NCBI RefSeq assembly: GCF_031143425.1
Contig: NC_090442.1
Span: forward strand, 421,989,776 to 422,053,775
Origin: Pleurodeles waltl
Lineage: Eukaryota > Chordata > Amphibia > Caudata > Salamandridae
Length of the DNA stretch: 64,000 nucleotides
Direction of reading: 5' to 3'
Shown here: positions 11,798 through 22,618 of the stretch, piece by piece
Position numbering within the stretch: the first letter of the stretch is position 1
Layout of the letters: each line of letters opens with the position of its first letter
Translations under genes and position numbers: made by a program
The notes under the pieces: model-generated
What the model was told of the DNA's origin: nothing
Seen by the model: only the letters and a program-made list of their open reading frames with translations
Databases searched by the model: none

Positions 11798-12646
11798 AGG
11801 TTGAGAGGTTAACTGTGTTACTGTCTCCTTTGATAGAAACAATTCAAGCTTCTAGAAGATCATCTCTGAATTCCTACGCTAGGCATTGGAGTGTTTGTAA
11901 GTCTTTGAGTATGAAACACAATCTTTCTTCTATTTCATGTCCTGCCCCTGACTTTCTACAATTATCAGTGGTTTGCTATTAAAGCATTTTGTGATGAAAA
12001 TATGGCCACAATTGAAGCTGAGCATTTATTTTCCAAAGTGTTTGAATGTTTAACTATTGCAGGCCCACTCTGCCATTCTGCTGCATCACCATGAGACCTT
12101 CCTTTGGTTTTCAAAGCTTTACTATCCCTTCCTTTTGGCCCTTTAGAAACATCAGATGTAAGGTTTTTTTCTTATTAAGTTTGTTTCTTGGTGACACTAA
12201 CTTCAAATGCAGTCTGAATGAATATTCTTCTCTTCTATGTCATCCACCTTTTCTGAGGTTCTTAGGTGATGCTGTTATCTTAACAACTAGTTTCTCTTTT
12301 CACCCTAAAATGTATTTTAAGATTAATTCTTCACAAGAGATCTAGCGATCTACCCCATATCTTCATGAACTTATGCAAGCAAACGCTGCCCTTACATGCC
12401 TCTTCCTCAGTAGGTATGCACCCTACACTAATTCACAAACCTGGGCATATCCTTGCTTTCTTGCAGTCTGGGTATGTCCTGTATCATCACCGCAAGACTG
12501 GTGTAACACAGCACTTCTTGATATCTCAGAGGCTACGGGTCCCCTCATACCATCAGCAGCATACATTCATCAATCCACCCCACCGGGAAATTAGAGACCC
12601 TTCAAAGTTACTTGTCCACTTTAAGCCAAAACACAGTCACCTTTGA
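11719..12646 (+). pseudogene. Possible tyrosine-recombinase remnant of the DIRS-like element
   Basis: The frame 11719-11982 contains ETIQASRRSSLNSYARHWSV, resembling the SAM-like N-terminal domain of DIRS recombinases. Downstream frames to 12646 are short and shifted. The catalytic Arg-His-Arg-Tyr set could not be located with confidence. The call rests mainly on position after the RNase H. Confidence 0.45.
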
Positions 12647-12699
12647 ACAGTGACACCATGTGTGGAGGAATACCTCATCCTTACTATACCCTTCAGGTG

Positions 12700-15020
12700 C
12701 ATATCAGATTGTATATAACCAATTAGACTTCTCCATGAGGCTTCCTCGCCAATCTGAGTCTTCCAGGGCACCCAGTGTCTCAAATCTTGGCAAATCTGAT
12801 CCTAAGTATATTGATTTCAAATTCTGGGTGGACTATAATGGTGAAGTTTGTCCAGGTATTTTGGGCCATAAAATGGTCTATGAGTCAGAACCAATGATTT
12901 GAAAAGAATGTGCTTTTGTACTCGCAACCAGTAGAGTTGTTTAAGAAGATGAGATATCAACAGATGTCGAGGTATCTTAAGAATTAGATGAGCAAGGGCA
13001 TTCTGCATGATCTGCACACAATTGACCAGCTAGATGGGCAGGCCGAGGTTTAGACTATTAATGTAGTTAAAGCCTTGAGGCAATCAGTACATGGACGTTG
13101 ACAGGTAACAAGTTCAGAAATTTCCTTAGAGAAAAAACAAGTGCCAGTGACTGATAGAATTTGAAGGCAAAAGGATAGATATTCATAATACTTAATGCCC
13201 AAGTTTATGGGGACCGCAGATGGTGGAGGAGAAGTTGCAAATCCAAAAAGCCACCATTCATTGGACCAGACCTCATGCGTAAGTTTGAAAAATATAACTT
13301 CTCTTTCATCTGAATTTCATTTTAAATGGCTCTGATTCACCCAGTCCGTGAAGCTAATTAGACATTTTAAATCTTTCTTGCATGGAAATAGAGATCTTAC
13401 TGGGAGAGAGTCATTGGCATAGAAGGAAACACTATTACCAAAAGACCGCATCAGAGTTACCATTGGTGCTACATACATACTGAATAATGTTGGGCTTAAT
13501 GGGGAATCCTCAGGGACCCCATACTTGAGTGTCTTTGTTTCTGAAGAAAATATAGACACTGTCACCAAATGCTCTGTGTCAGAGAAGAAAGATTGTAACC
13601 ATCTGAAGGCCAACCCATGTATTCCTATATCCCAAGCCTTTGTAAAAGTATTGCCTGGCACACAGTATCAAATGCTTACGATAAGTCTAAAAGAATTAAG
13701 GTAGCGATCTTACCCTTGCCTAACACTATTTTAATGGATGCAGAAACTTCCAACAACATAGTTTCATTACTATGTTGTGGTTTGAAGTCCAACTAGAACG
13801 GATGTATGAGATCATATTGTTCAAGATACTCTAATAGCTGGATGTTAGTGAGTTTCTCCAGCATTTTAGAGGCTGGTGGGAGAAGGGAGATAGTCCTAAA
13901 ATTGGAAAGAATTGTTGGATCTTGAGACAGTTTTTACAAAAGAGAAGAAAATGCCTGCTTAAAAATGCAAGCCACGCTGTACGTGTCAAGGGAGGAATTA
14001 AACGCAGTTTTGAAGACTGGATTAATAACATCATGCACTTTTACAAAGCTTGGGGACCCTGATTTACAACTGTGAATGACTTTCTCTGATTCCTCATAGG
14101 TGTCCAAAAGAGTGCTATTGTCTCTTGAACAGGATACTGACAGCAAGTCCCACTTTATGCCATAGTTAAGAGGATCAACACATTCTGCATGGATTTTTTC
14201 AATTTTTTTCTTTAAAAAACGGAGAGCTACTCACAAAGTGCGAGAGGGGCCAAACATCTATGTTACGTGATTTGGGTCACAGAAACATTTGGCATTCTTG
14301 GCTAAGCTGATTCTCAACGCAAAGAAATCTACTTGGGCTGACACAGTTAATTTGTGATAAGTTATGAGAGTAGTCTTTGTCCTACAAAGCATAGCCTCTA
14401 TGTCATTTCCTTTCTAAACTTTTGCATTTCTTTTTTCATGCACAAGGACTGATGAAAACCTAGGAGCAGAGAAGAAACGTCTCGGCTATTGTGGTGTTTT
14501 AAAAGGAGCTAAATGATTCATTGCAGAGCTCAACCACCATTTGACTTGTTCCACACGCTCCTCCTTTTTACTTGAGTACATAAGTAGAGCTTATAAGTAA
14601 ACCAACTAAAAGGGACAAGTGAGTAGTCAGACCAAGCCAGTGCCATTGGGGACCCAACAGTGACAGATTGTTGATTAGAACAAATATGGTCAGTGATATG
14701 ATCAGCTGAGCGAGTAGGTAAAGTAACTAATTGTGAGAGATTTAAAAAAGAGAACATGTCAAGTAAGGCCTGAGCTAAAGATTAAAATTTCCTAACAGAG
14801 AAATTTGAATATTGCACACAGTTAAGTGCTAGTGGTCGATAAATCAGGACTCCAGAGAAAGAGGAGTGACAGGAGCTAGAAATCCAAAACCAAACCCTTT
14901 ATCTTTCCAACTATTAGCTCAAAAGTAGAAACATGAAAAGAGCTGTGAAAAATAATTTCCAGCCTTCCCCCTTTCTGTCAAACTCTGTCCTGGTGTATAA
15001 TAGAGTGTCCACGAGGAATC
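12700..15020 (-). mobile_element. L2-like LINE, endonuclease end to C-terminus, decayed
   Basis: Minus-strand pieces are collinear. The endonuclease end is at 14530-14757 (LSQLVTLPTRSADHITDHI, then AWSDYSLVPFSW), preceded near 14860 by a LIYRPL-type motif. RT N-terminal material is at 13831-14146, the RT core at 13317-13661, and the C-terminal region at 12817-13017 (QLYWLRVQKHILFKSLVLTH). The order and motifs fit L2/CR1. Stops and frameshifts are frequent. Confidence 0.8.
13317..13661 (-). pseudogene. LINE reverse transcriptase core (YAND active site)
   Basis: The 114-codon frame reads GIHGLAFRWLQSFFSDTEHL, then YGVPEDSPLSPTLFSMYVAP (motif B, with Glu-Asp replacing the usual Gln-Gly), then SVSFYANDSLP. 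The catalytic box at 13410-13421 is Y-A-N-D instead of Y-A-D-D, and motif A lies upstream in another frame. The protein would be inactive. Confidence 0.8.
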
Positions 15021-15239
15021 GTGAAACTTTAAATGCACACTCTCCTGGGCTTCATTAATGGGTGCACATTGATAAGACATGCTGTGGTGCAAAGTGGGTA
15101 TTTTGTTTTATTGTTTTGGCTGTGACCCATTTTGCATTTGTAAAGAATAGAAGGACTTCCCCACCGCTATTACATTACTGTTACATACTTCCGGCAACTA
15201 GAACACGTTAGCGATCCCTGCAACGTCATATAATACTCA

Positions 15240-16080
15240 TCAGCAAACCTAATCACCATGAGTTCTTGAGCTGCTTAAGATATTCTTGAGACTTTTTCCA
15301 AGTCTTTTATCTTTTGCGTTCCCTCTTGCAGCAAAGTCCAAGGACACGCAGCTGACTCTTCTCTGTGCTTTAGTGTCTCATTCTCTTTGTTTCCTGGCTC
15401 CCTTTTTATCTGTTGGTTGGAGGTGAAGTTTGAAGGGCCTGGTGAGAGGGTTTGTGTACCCAACCTCGTCTTCACTACTGCTGGGGCCATGGAGATGAAC
15501 TTGGGATGGAACAGGCACTGTTGTATGAAATAAGTGGGGCATGCTGAGTCAGCTAGGGCAGACATCCCATCTGGATGCTGACAGGTGCTCAATTTCAGCA
15601 GTTGTGGCCTCTGGACCGACTCATCCCATTTTGTGGCCTTTGGCTGAATACAGCTTTCCACTACAGCTGCAACATGACTCCTCTTTCCAGTAATGGAAGC
15701 AGCAGTCTTTTATGCAGACTGTGGATTGTCAGGCAACACAATGGTTCTTGCAAAAGTCTTGGCACAGTTCACATTGGAAAGACTTAGAGAGACTGCTGGA
15801 CACCCTCACGGAACGGGTCTCTGGTGGTATCTCTCCCTGCAGTCATCACCTTTCTGAAGCGAGCACGCCGGCCATCTCCTCCTGGACAGTCTGTTTTTCT
15901 GCAGGGTCAGGCAAATCCTTCCCTTTCTCACCAGACAGAGAAGCAGGCGTTGAGGAAGTTTTGGTAGACACCTGATCTGGTTGCACAGAAGCTCTTTGAA
16001 TACTCTGCAGAACACTACCCTCATAGCTCAAGAAAACCTTAACTGGTGCAAAGTGGGTTGGTTACATACCACATTATACA
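15240..16080 (-). other. Unrecognised region with overlapping minus-strand frames
   Basis: Two consecutive minus-strand frames (15846-16031 and 15275-15661) give hydrophilic, Ser/Gln/Glu-rich peptides of coding-like composition. I recognise no domain, splice sites were not evident, and plus-strand frames of similar length overlap. It could be an ORF1 fragment of a LINE or chance. Confidence 0.25.
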
Positions 16081-16116
16081 CATATTCCAGACAGGGGATG
16101 TGCATTCAATGCCTAA

Positions 16117-16286
16117 AGGCTTGATTTAGATTTTGGCGGACAGGTTACTCCGTCACACCAGTCATGGATCTCCTGCCCGCCGAAAAATAAATACAATAGG
16201 AAATAATGGGATTTATATTTCGACAGGTGGGGTATCTGTCATTTTTGTGACGGAGCAACCTGTCTGCTGAAATCTAAATCAGGCCC
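16117..16286. mobile_element. 170-bp inverted-repeat element (MITE), TSD TAA
   Basis: The left end AGGCTTGATTTAGATTTTGG and the right end (reverse complement GGGCCTGATTTAGATTTCAG) form terminal inverted repeats. Internal arms (GGTTACTCCGTCAC and GTGACGGAGCAACC) extend the pairing. TAA stands directly outside both ends (16114-16116, 16287-16289), as expected for PIF/Harbinger-type insertion. It carries no coding capacity. Confidence 0.8.
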
Positions 16287-16379
16287 TAAGACTTCAGAAC
16301 CAGTTTGGTTGGGTTCTCTTTCAAATGTAATTTTCTGCTACACACAGAGTCCATCTACTATACTTTAATGTTTAATGCA

Positions 16380-17470
16380 TGCTATTGGTACTGCGTACAA
16401 TTTAACCCAGTCCATGAAGTTGGTACCAAAGCTCATCCTTCTGAGCACTGCCAACAGGATGCACTCCTCTGCCTAGTCAAATGCCTTTTCCACATCAAGC
16501 AGCAAAAACACTGTTGGCAAAGTAATCAGTCACAGGGTTAAGTGCAGTCTTCTGATGTTATGCTTGGCTGTCTTGCCAGGCATGGACCCAGAATAATCTG
16601 GGTGTGCTAGCGTGGCAATGCAGGTGTAGAGTCTAGTAGCCAGCATGTTAGCTAAGATTTTAGTTTCAATATTCAGAAGTGAGATTGACCTATAAGAGAC
16701 ACAGCTCTCCAGTGGTTTCCAGGTCTTTAAATCAGTGTTATTGTCACCATCTGTAGATCTAGGGAAGCCCCCTCTTGTTCCTTGCCTCAGTATAGCTTGC
16801 TAGTAGAGGGTCAGTAATAGCACCACAATTCTGCAGAATTGTCTCCAGAATCTTCCCATTCTGTAACTGGGATATTGCTTCTCCTACCTCTTCTGCTTCA
16901 AGGGCCCAGATCAATGCAAGTGTATTGGTTACACTCAGAGTTGATACTGGAATTGGAAGGTCTGCCACAAAGCTCTAAAAGTTTACTGAGTTGGGAGCTC
17001 TGGATAATATGCAGTAAAGACGATTGCTTTAGCTCGTCTCCAGTCACTCTTGTATTCCTTTTTTAACTATATTGTCTTCAACCTATGTTGACTCCTCCTA
17101 CTTGTCAAGCCAGGCAAACAGTTTGGTCACCTTATTGCTGACCTCATATATGTAGCTTAGTTTAGAGAAGTACATCTTTAGAATCATGTTTTCTGACAGT
17201 GCCTTATATCCTTCCCATTTGGCCATCACGCATCTCAGGACCAGATTTACTCTACCTCAAACCTAAGTTCATATCCCACCAGCTCTTTGATCTTCGGTTC
17301 CCAGGCCCTTTTAAGGTCATAACTGATGAGATAGCCTGCCCTCGAAGTACCGTTTGGTACACTTTACACAACATCCCTTGGAAATCAACTGCCCCGCATA
17401 TTCTTTATGGACACACTTTTAGTGGCTTTATCCAAGTTAAAGAAGTTCTTCCCTCAAAAGATTGAGGAGT
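16380..17470 (-). mobile_element. L1/Tx1-like LINE, RT N-terminal remnant
   Basis: On the minus strand, 16759-16968 reads EAEEVGEAISQLQNGKILET, the helix that precedes the L1-type RT. Next, around 16600-16760, comes an YRSISLLNIETKILANMLAT-type motif. Near 16440-16520 there is a LLDVEKAFD-like motif A region followed by ECILLAVLRR. This order is diagnostic of the L1/Tx1 group. Frameshifts and stops are present. The part from 17070 to 17470 may be the endonuclease-RT linker but is weak. Confidence 0.75.
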
Positions 17471-19530
17471 TTTTACCCAAAGTATCAGTGCAGGTTGAAA
17501 ACAGATTATACTAAACAGGAGATATTCATTTAGGAGGAGTCATTTACCATATTTGTCCTGAGGAAAGTCGTATACATGATTTAGGACCACCGAAATGAAT
17601 TGACGAAATACACAAACATAACCCACATTGCATGGACAATTTCAATTTGTCACTGAACCTACTCAGTAAGACCCAGCAACACACTAAGTGGGAGTGTATC
17701 TTCTAAATTGATTGGAGATTTTTTAAACTTCTCCCCATTTGATTAATGTTGTTTTGTATATTTGTATTTTATGTTATCTTTGTCAATTTGGAACACTGAC
17801 TGTTATAAAAAATGTTATTGGATGTTTTTAATGAATATTTCATTAAATGACCTATGTGTTCCGGTGGTATCAAGTCAGTTTGAGTGTGGAGACTGAATGT
17901 GAGTGGATCAATAGTGCAAGCAATTTATCAAGGAGAATGCTTCATATTGTTTGGCAGTTCACAGCCACACCTACCGGTATAATTACCCATGTAAATGTAC
18001 TGTTACAGCATTTTGATAGTTGATATTTTGACCTCAATGTTTTTGAAGCACAATATTTAAAACTCTATATTTTAGTAGTATATCTCATGGGGAAGAGGCA
18101 TTTGTTGCAGACCCGAGATTTAAATACCGAAAATCAACTGCCCTTAGGACCCTGGGGGCCTGATGATCAGTGCCCAGGAGAGGTACTTTATTGCATCTGA
18201 TAAAATCAGATATCCAGATTCTTGAATTTATTGCCTGTGATAGAAAACTATCTATTCTGAGTTCATTTCTCAGTAATGAGAAATAACATGCAGATTTTGG
18301 TGCATGCACAAACAATTGCATGTCCCAGTAATCACCCCACATGTTTACCCTCCTAAATTTCTACAGGTTTGCCATGCCGAAATGTAATGGGGGGAGAACT
18401 TTGTTACATTTGGTAATTAGCGGATGTGATAAACCACATGTGAGTGCGCAGTGGTCACAATTTAAAAATACTTTTGTAAAAAGGTGCTCGGTTGCTAAGC
18501 TGTATTTATCTCCTTTGTAGGTTTTGCTTTCACAGAGTTTGCACTGTGCTTGCAAAATTGCTTGTAAAGAATAAATAAATAAAACTGGCTTAGAGCCTAC
18601 CCATTACTTACTATTTGTTGGCTTCCACACCACTCTTGATTCCTTGTTTCTGATTTGGCAGCACTTTCTGCTTCCTCTTCTGTGTCAAGTGTTTGTCCAT
18701 TCAGTGGAGCATAGACCAAGTAGAGCTTCCGGTCTGCAGCCAGAATTCTTCCACTAGCCACGCAATTCCAGAGGCACTTTTTTTTACTTTCTTTCTAGCA
18801 CCCTATATGAGTGCATATGTTGGTAGTCAGTCTCCCCTCTGCGCATAGGCCCCGTACTCTTGCTGCCTCATAACCTTGCTACCCCTTTGCCCTCCCCTTG
18901 CTGCCCGCATCATTCATTGCTCCACTATGGCTGTCTCAGCTTTTAAGTCTTGGCTCCTCAGGACACCTGCATATGAATCACAGCATCCTAAAGATGCAGT
19001 GCTAATAGATGTACTAAAATGAAGCCTCACCCCCTTTCTCCCAGGCTGACTGCAGTACATGGCTGTGCAGATGGTCACAATCCACCCTTCTCAACAAACG
19101 TCGCACTCATGGCTTTGCATGCACTAACTGTATAGGACTTAGTATGTGCAGTGTCCGCACATGCAAGGCGTGCCCTAAGAAGACAATGGAAAATCAGGTG
19201 AGTAGTTTATTCAGACACCTCGCTTTATACTGAATTCTTGTAGGTGTGATATATGCATTATAAATACAACATGCCCTGAGTACAAACAAAAACACAGGAA
19301 CTAAAACTCTCTGTCTCAGCTTTACACCATTTTCCTCCCTCTTACAAAGTAGAACTAAGTCACCCAAGTTACATGTGAACGTCACACAGTGACGCTACAA
19401 AGCAAGAGATGCCACTTTTATGCAATTAGAAGAGACGTGCGAGTATGTGCAAACATGACTCACCAGAGAGCACCCAATTCTTCCAAAAGGAGATTCAAGT
19501 TTCTTCTCTTGCGTATGACCCAAAAGGCCG
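17471..19530. other. No assigned feature; one unidentified minus-strand frame
   Basis: The minus frame 18085-18555 stays open over 157 codons apart from one stop between 18343 and 18360. Its product is Cys- and aromatic-rich with no recognised domain. It may be an old exon or transposon fragment, or chance. The rest shows nothing I can identify. Confidence 0.3.
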
Positions 19531-19533
19531 ATA

Positions 19534-19794
19534 TAAACAAGCATTGGAAAAGCCAATAGGTTTTGCGTGATCTATTGGCTTTGTCAGTGTTTTTTAGACA
19601 TATTGCACAGCAACCCGCACTGCTGTGCAATATGGCAGAAACTAAAGAAAATAATGCCCGCAACAGTTCTTTTCTTCGTTTATTTTAAGCCATGTTGTGC
19701 AGCAGTCCGGGCCGCTATGCAACGTCTAAAAACATTGACAAAGCCAATAGATCATTCGTAGGTGAAACTTATTGGCTTTGCCAAAGCTTGTTTA
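19534..19794. mobile_element. Inverted-repeat element, hAT-like ends
   Basis: TAAACAAGCATTGGAAAAGC at the left matches, as an inverted repeat, the right end (reverse complement TAAACAAGCTTTGGCAAAGC). The shared CAAGC-type terminus and AAAGCCAATAG motif recur in a shorter element at 47981-48041. A clear 8-bp target duplication was not seen. No coding sequence. Confidence 0.65.
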
Positions 19795-19882
19795 GGGGTG
19801 AGGCCTTTGCTCCACACAAGTGGCAGAATATTTCAACATGGAGTAGCTCATAGTAGGGAGTAGTAAAAAGAGTTGATACTAA

Positions 19883-20486
19883 GGGGGTCATTCCGACCCC
19901 GGCGGTAACCGCCAAAAGACCGTACCGCGGTCAAATGACCGCGGCGGTCATTCTGACTTTCCCGCTGGGCCGGCGGGCGACCGCCAGAAGGCCGCCCGCA
20001 GGCCCAGCGGGAAAGCCCCTTCAACAATGAAGCCGGCTCCGAATGGAGCCGGCGGAGTTGAAGGGGTGCGACGGGTGCAGTGGCACCCGTCGCGATTTTC
20101 AGTGTCTGCACAGCAGACACTGAAAATCTTTATGAGGCCCTGTTAGGGGGCCCCTACACTGCCCATGCCAGTGGCATGGGCAGTGCAGGGGCCCCCAGGG
20201 GCCCCACGACACCCGTTCCTGCCATCCTGTTCCTGGCGGTAAGAACCGCCAGGAACAGGATGGCGGGAAGGGGGTCGGAATCCCCATGGCGGCGCTGCAA
20301 GCAGCGCCGCCATGGAGGATTCCTTTGGCCAGGGGAAAACTGGCAGGAAACCGTCGGTTTCCCTTTTCTGACCGCGGCTTTACCGCCGCGGTCAGAATTG
20401 GCCAGGAAGCACCGCCAGCCTGTTGGCGGTGCTTCCGCGGTCGTTGGCCCTGGCGGTCGATGACCGCCAGGGTCAGAATGACCCCC
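19883..20486. mobile_element. Hairpin-chain element copy 1 (604 bp), TSD TAA
   Basis: The terminal inverted repeat is GGGGGTCATTCCGACC at the left and GGGGGTCATTCTGACC as the reverse complement of the right. TAA flanks both sides (19880-19882, 20487-20489), which fits PIF/Harbinger-type insertion. The interior is almost entirely consecutive perfect or near-perfect hairpins, among them 19925-19944, 20032-20053, 20069-20092, 20094-20128, 20146-20196 (24-bp arms), 20221-20264 (20-bp arms), 20283-20314 and 20407-20434. It is extremely GC- and CpG-rich compared with its flanks. The same family recurs at 48156-48772. No protein is encoded; open frames arise from lack of stop codons in GC-rich DNA. 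Confidence 0.9.
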
Positions 20487-20694
20487 TAAATGTTCTGAAT
20501 AGACTGGTACATTCTTATTAATTTGATCAATTTCTGGTGTAGATTAGCACAATCAGAGATATGTGATGCGGTACTGCTGGTTTTAGGAGTCAGCCGAACG
20601 ACCAGAAAAGGCTTAGCATGAACCCTTTAGAAAACATTTTAAAAAAAACATGCCTTCAGAAAGTTTTATGATTTCCAAAGAACTGGTGCAAACG

Positions 20695-21149
20695 TTTATT
20701 TCAACTTTCAAACTATTTTGGTAAAAAAGGACAAGAGATGCAGGAAGAGTAAGATGATGTACGACATAATTTGAAACGTGACTAAACAATGTGTAATAAA
20801 AATATTTCATATAAGCTTTTAAAATATATATTTATATATTTATAGAAAGATTCAGATAAACTGCAAACGTATTGCAATGCCCTTTCTATATGTGTTCATT
20901 CGTGATAGTATTCCGCATAAAATTCAGTGAATGGTAAACGCAATATTGCAAGCTGATTACCAAGCCATAGTGGCATTTCTCCTAAGTACTTCCATTTTTG
21001 TAAGTCCAGGTAATGATGTCCACCTGTATCTCGGTTTTGAAAGGAGAGGATGCCCAGCACCCTTGGTCCCATCGCTGTGTCAGCCATGCAGTGATTGATT
21101 ACAAGACGAGGTCAGTGGCTGCACCTCTGCCCTCAGCAGTCATTCCGGA
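20695..21149 (-). other. Probable 3' UTR with candidate poly(A) signal
   Basis: This lies directly downstream of the stop codon of the candidate terminal exon. A minus-strand AATAAA occurs at 20695-20700, about 450 bases after the stop. A 63-codon frame (20896-21087) lies within it, has no support as a gene and is treated as non-coding. Confidence 0.4.
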
Positions 21150-21425
21150 TTACACTTTCGTGTATTTAGAGCGAGGGTTTCCTTGATATAGAGAGTTCAG
21201 ATGGGGTATTTGGCTGGCCGTGGATGCCAGCTTCTCGCTCAGCTTTTTGTTCATCTGTTCCATGAGCCTGTTGTTCTTCCTGGCCTGACGCAAGGACCTC
21301 TTGACCTTTTTGACCCGGTCTCTTAGCTGCTTGTGACGTTTTTCCAATGTGGCCAGCTTTTGCTGCAGTTTCTTCACCCTATCTTCTTCTTCAAATAGCG
21401 CCTTTTGCATGGATGAGCACATGAG
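21150..21425 (-). CDS. Probable terminal coding exon: basic coiled-coil C-terminus of a host gene
   Basis: After a strong 3' splice site the frame runs 91 codons to a TAA stop, and the exon begins at a codon boundary. The peptide is dominated by Lys, Arg, Glu, Gln and Leu with heptad-like spacing (EEEDRVKKLQQKLATLEKRH, then RQARKNNRLMEQMNKKLSEK) and ends NPRSKYTKV. Codon use is clean, with G/C preferred in third positions, and there are no internal stops, unlike the decayed frames around it. The 19 codons upstream up to the Met at 21482 are intronic and include the polypyrimidine tract. A coiled coil of this type closes several THAP-domain proteins, but I cannot assign a family. Upstream exons were not found and presumably lie outside the window, beyond an intron filled with transposons. 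Confidence 0.6.
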   Translation of the reverse strand, partial: LMCSSMQKALFEEEDRVKKLQQKLATLEKRHKQLRDRVKKVKRSLRQARKNNRLMEQMNKKLSEKLASTASQIPHLNSLYQGNPRSKYTKV

Positions 21426-21450
21426 CTGGAGACAACAAACCAGAATACAG
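21426..21450 (-). promoter_or_regulatory. 3' splice acceptor of the candidate exon
   Basis: Read on the minus strand, a T-rich tract (TTTTTTGTTTTC and then GGTTTGTTGTCTCCAG) ends in AG at 21426-21427, and the coding exon starts at 21425. A CTAAC branch-point-like sequence (TTTTCTAACTG) lies about 25-30 bases upstream. This is a textbook vertebrate acceptor. Confidence 0.6.
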
Positions 21451-21611
21451 TTAGAAAACAAAAAAAGTTTATTTTTTTTCATTTTTGATTAAGACCTCCA
21501 CTGAGATCAACAATTAATATAATACACTACATAAAACATATCTTAATAGCGACTTCTATAAAGAATAACGCATCCTAATTAGTTATATTAAATGTAAAAT
21601 ATAAAGACATA

Positions 21612-22615
21612 GGCCCTCATTCTGACCTTGGCGGTCTTTTCGCAAGACCGCCGAGTTACCGCCGCGGTGAAGTCCGCCGACCGCGGCGGTATGCCGCTGT
21701 GCGCATTCTGACCGCTGGGAGCGTTCCGCCGGAAAACCGCCAGCAGCCACACTGGCGGTCGGCGGGAAAGTGGAGACTGGTCAACCTCCACCGCCACGCC
21801 AGCAGAACACCGCCCACAGAATTACGACCCACATTTCTGTGTGGCGGTCTTCTGTTGGCGGTCTTCTGTTGGCGGTCACCTCCCCATGGCTCCCGTCGCC
21901 TCCCGGAGGACCAACGCACAAGGTAAGTTGACCGTCCGTGAGGGGAGGGGGTGGGGGGGTGTTGTGTGATGTGGGCGTGCATGGGGGTGTGCGTGTGAGT
22001 GTGTAGAGGGGGTGTGTGAGTGCGTGTATGCGGGCGGGGGGTGCTGCTGTGTCTATGGGTAATGTGTGCTGTTCGGCAGGTGCGCATGTCTGCATGTATG
22101 TGTGCGGGTATGTGTCCCCGTTGTGTATGTGTGTGTAGGGGGTGTGTATATGTGCATGTTGGGGGGGTGTGCATGTCGGGGTGCATGTATGTGCATGTCG
22201 GGGTGGGGGTGGGGAGGGGGTTCGTACCACCTCTGGGGGGTGGCAGGGGGGTGGAGGGTGTGGGGGGAGGACTCGGGTGGGTAGTGGGGGGTGGGGGAGA
22301 CCCCTATCAGTGCCAGGGAAGGAATTCCCTGGCCCCGATAGTGCTTACCGCCATGGTTCGCACGGCGGTTCCCGCCCGCAAGAAACCGCGGCGGTAGGCA
22401 GGGTCATAATACCCTTGGCGGTCTTGGGACGACCGCCGGGCCGGAGTGCGCAAACTCCAGCCCCGCGGTCATGACCGCCGTGGCGGTCGGAGTGGAGAAG
22501 TGGCGGTCGGTCGCGGCGGGGACCGCCGCGGTCAGAATGCCATTTTTAATACCGCCGGTCTGTTCGCGGTCCGACCGCCGTCTCTCCGCCGACCGCCAGG
22601 GTCAGAATGAGGGCC
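21612..22615. mobile_element. GGCGGT-rich inverted-repeat element (1004 bp), TSD ATA
   Basis: The terminal inverted repeats are GGCCCTCATTCTGACCTTGG and, at the right end, the reverse complement GGCCCTCATTCTGACCCTGG. ATA stands outside both ends (21609-21611, 22616-22618). The outer 300 bp on each side are rich in CCGCGGCGG-type sequence like the hairpin-chain family. The middle (about 21925-22295) is a G/T-rich low-complexity stretch. It is non-coding and inserted in the C-terminal part of the split LINE. Confidence 0.85.
21925..22295 (+). repeat. G/T-rich low-complexity core
   Basis: The strand is dominated by GTGTG, GCATGT and runs of five to seven G. Long frames across it (22020-22474) encode Gly/Val/Cys-rich peptides that reflect the repeat. 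The G-runs could support quadruplex formation, which is inference only. Confidence 0.7.
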
Positions 22616-22618
22616 ATA

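Larger units (their letters stand above)
10280..12640 (+). mobile_element. DIRS-like (tyrosine recombinase) retrotransposon, decayed
   Basis: Plus-strand fragments occur in DIRS order: reverse transcriptase (about 10290-10690), RNase H (about 11070-11480), then a region compatible with the N-terminal part of a tyrosine recombinase (about 11790-12000 onward). DIRS elements use a recombinase instead of a DDE integrase and have no target duplications. No terminal or internal complementary repeats could be assigned. Many stops and frameshifts show a long-dead copy. Confidence 0.7.

Noticed and set aside
20080..20489. 127-codon frame in the hairpin-chain element
   Set aside because: Palindromic GC-rich sequence gives mirror frames on both strands; the element is non-coding.
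22020..22474. Gly/Val/Cys-rich plus-strand frames
   Set aside because: They follow the G/T-rich low-complexity core of an inverted-repeat element.
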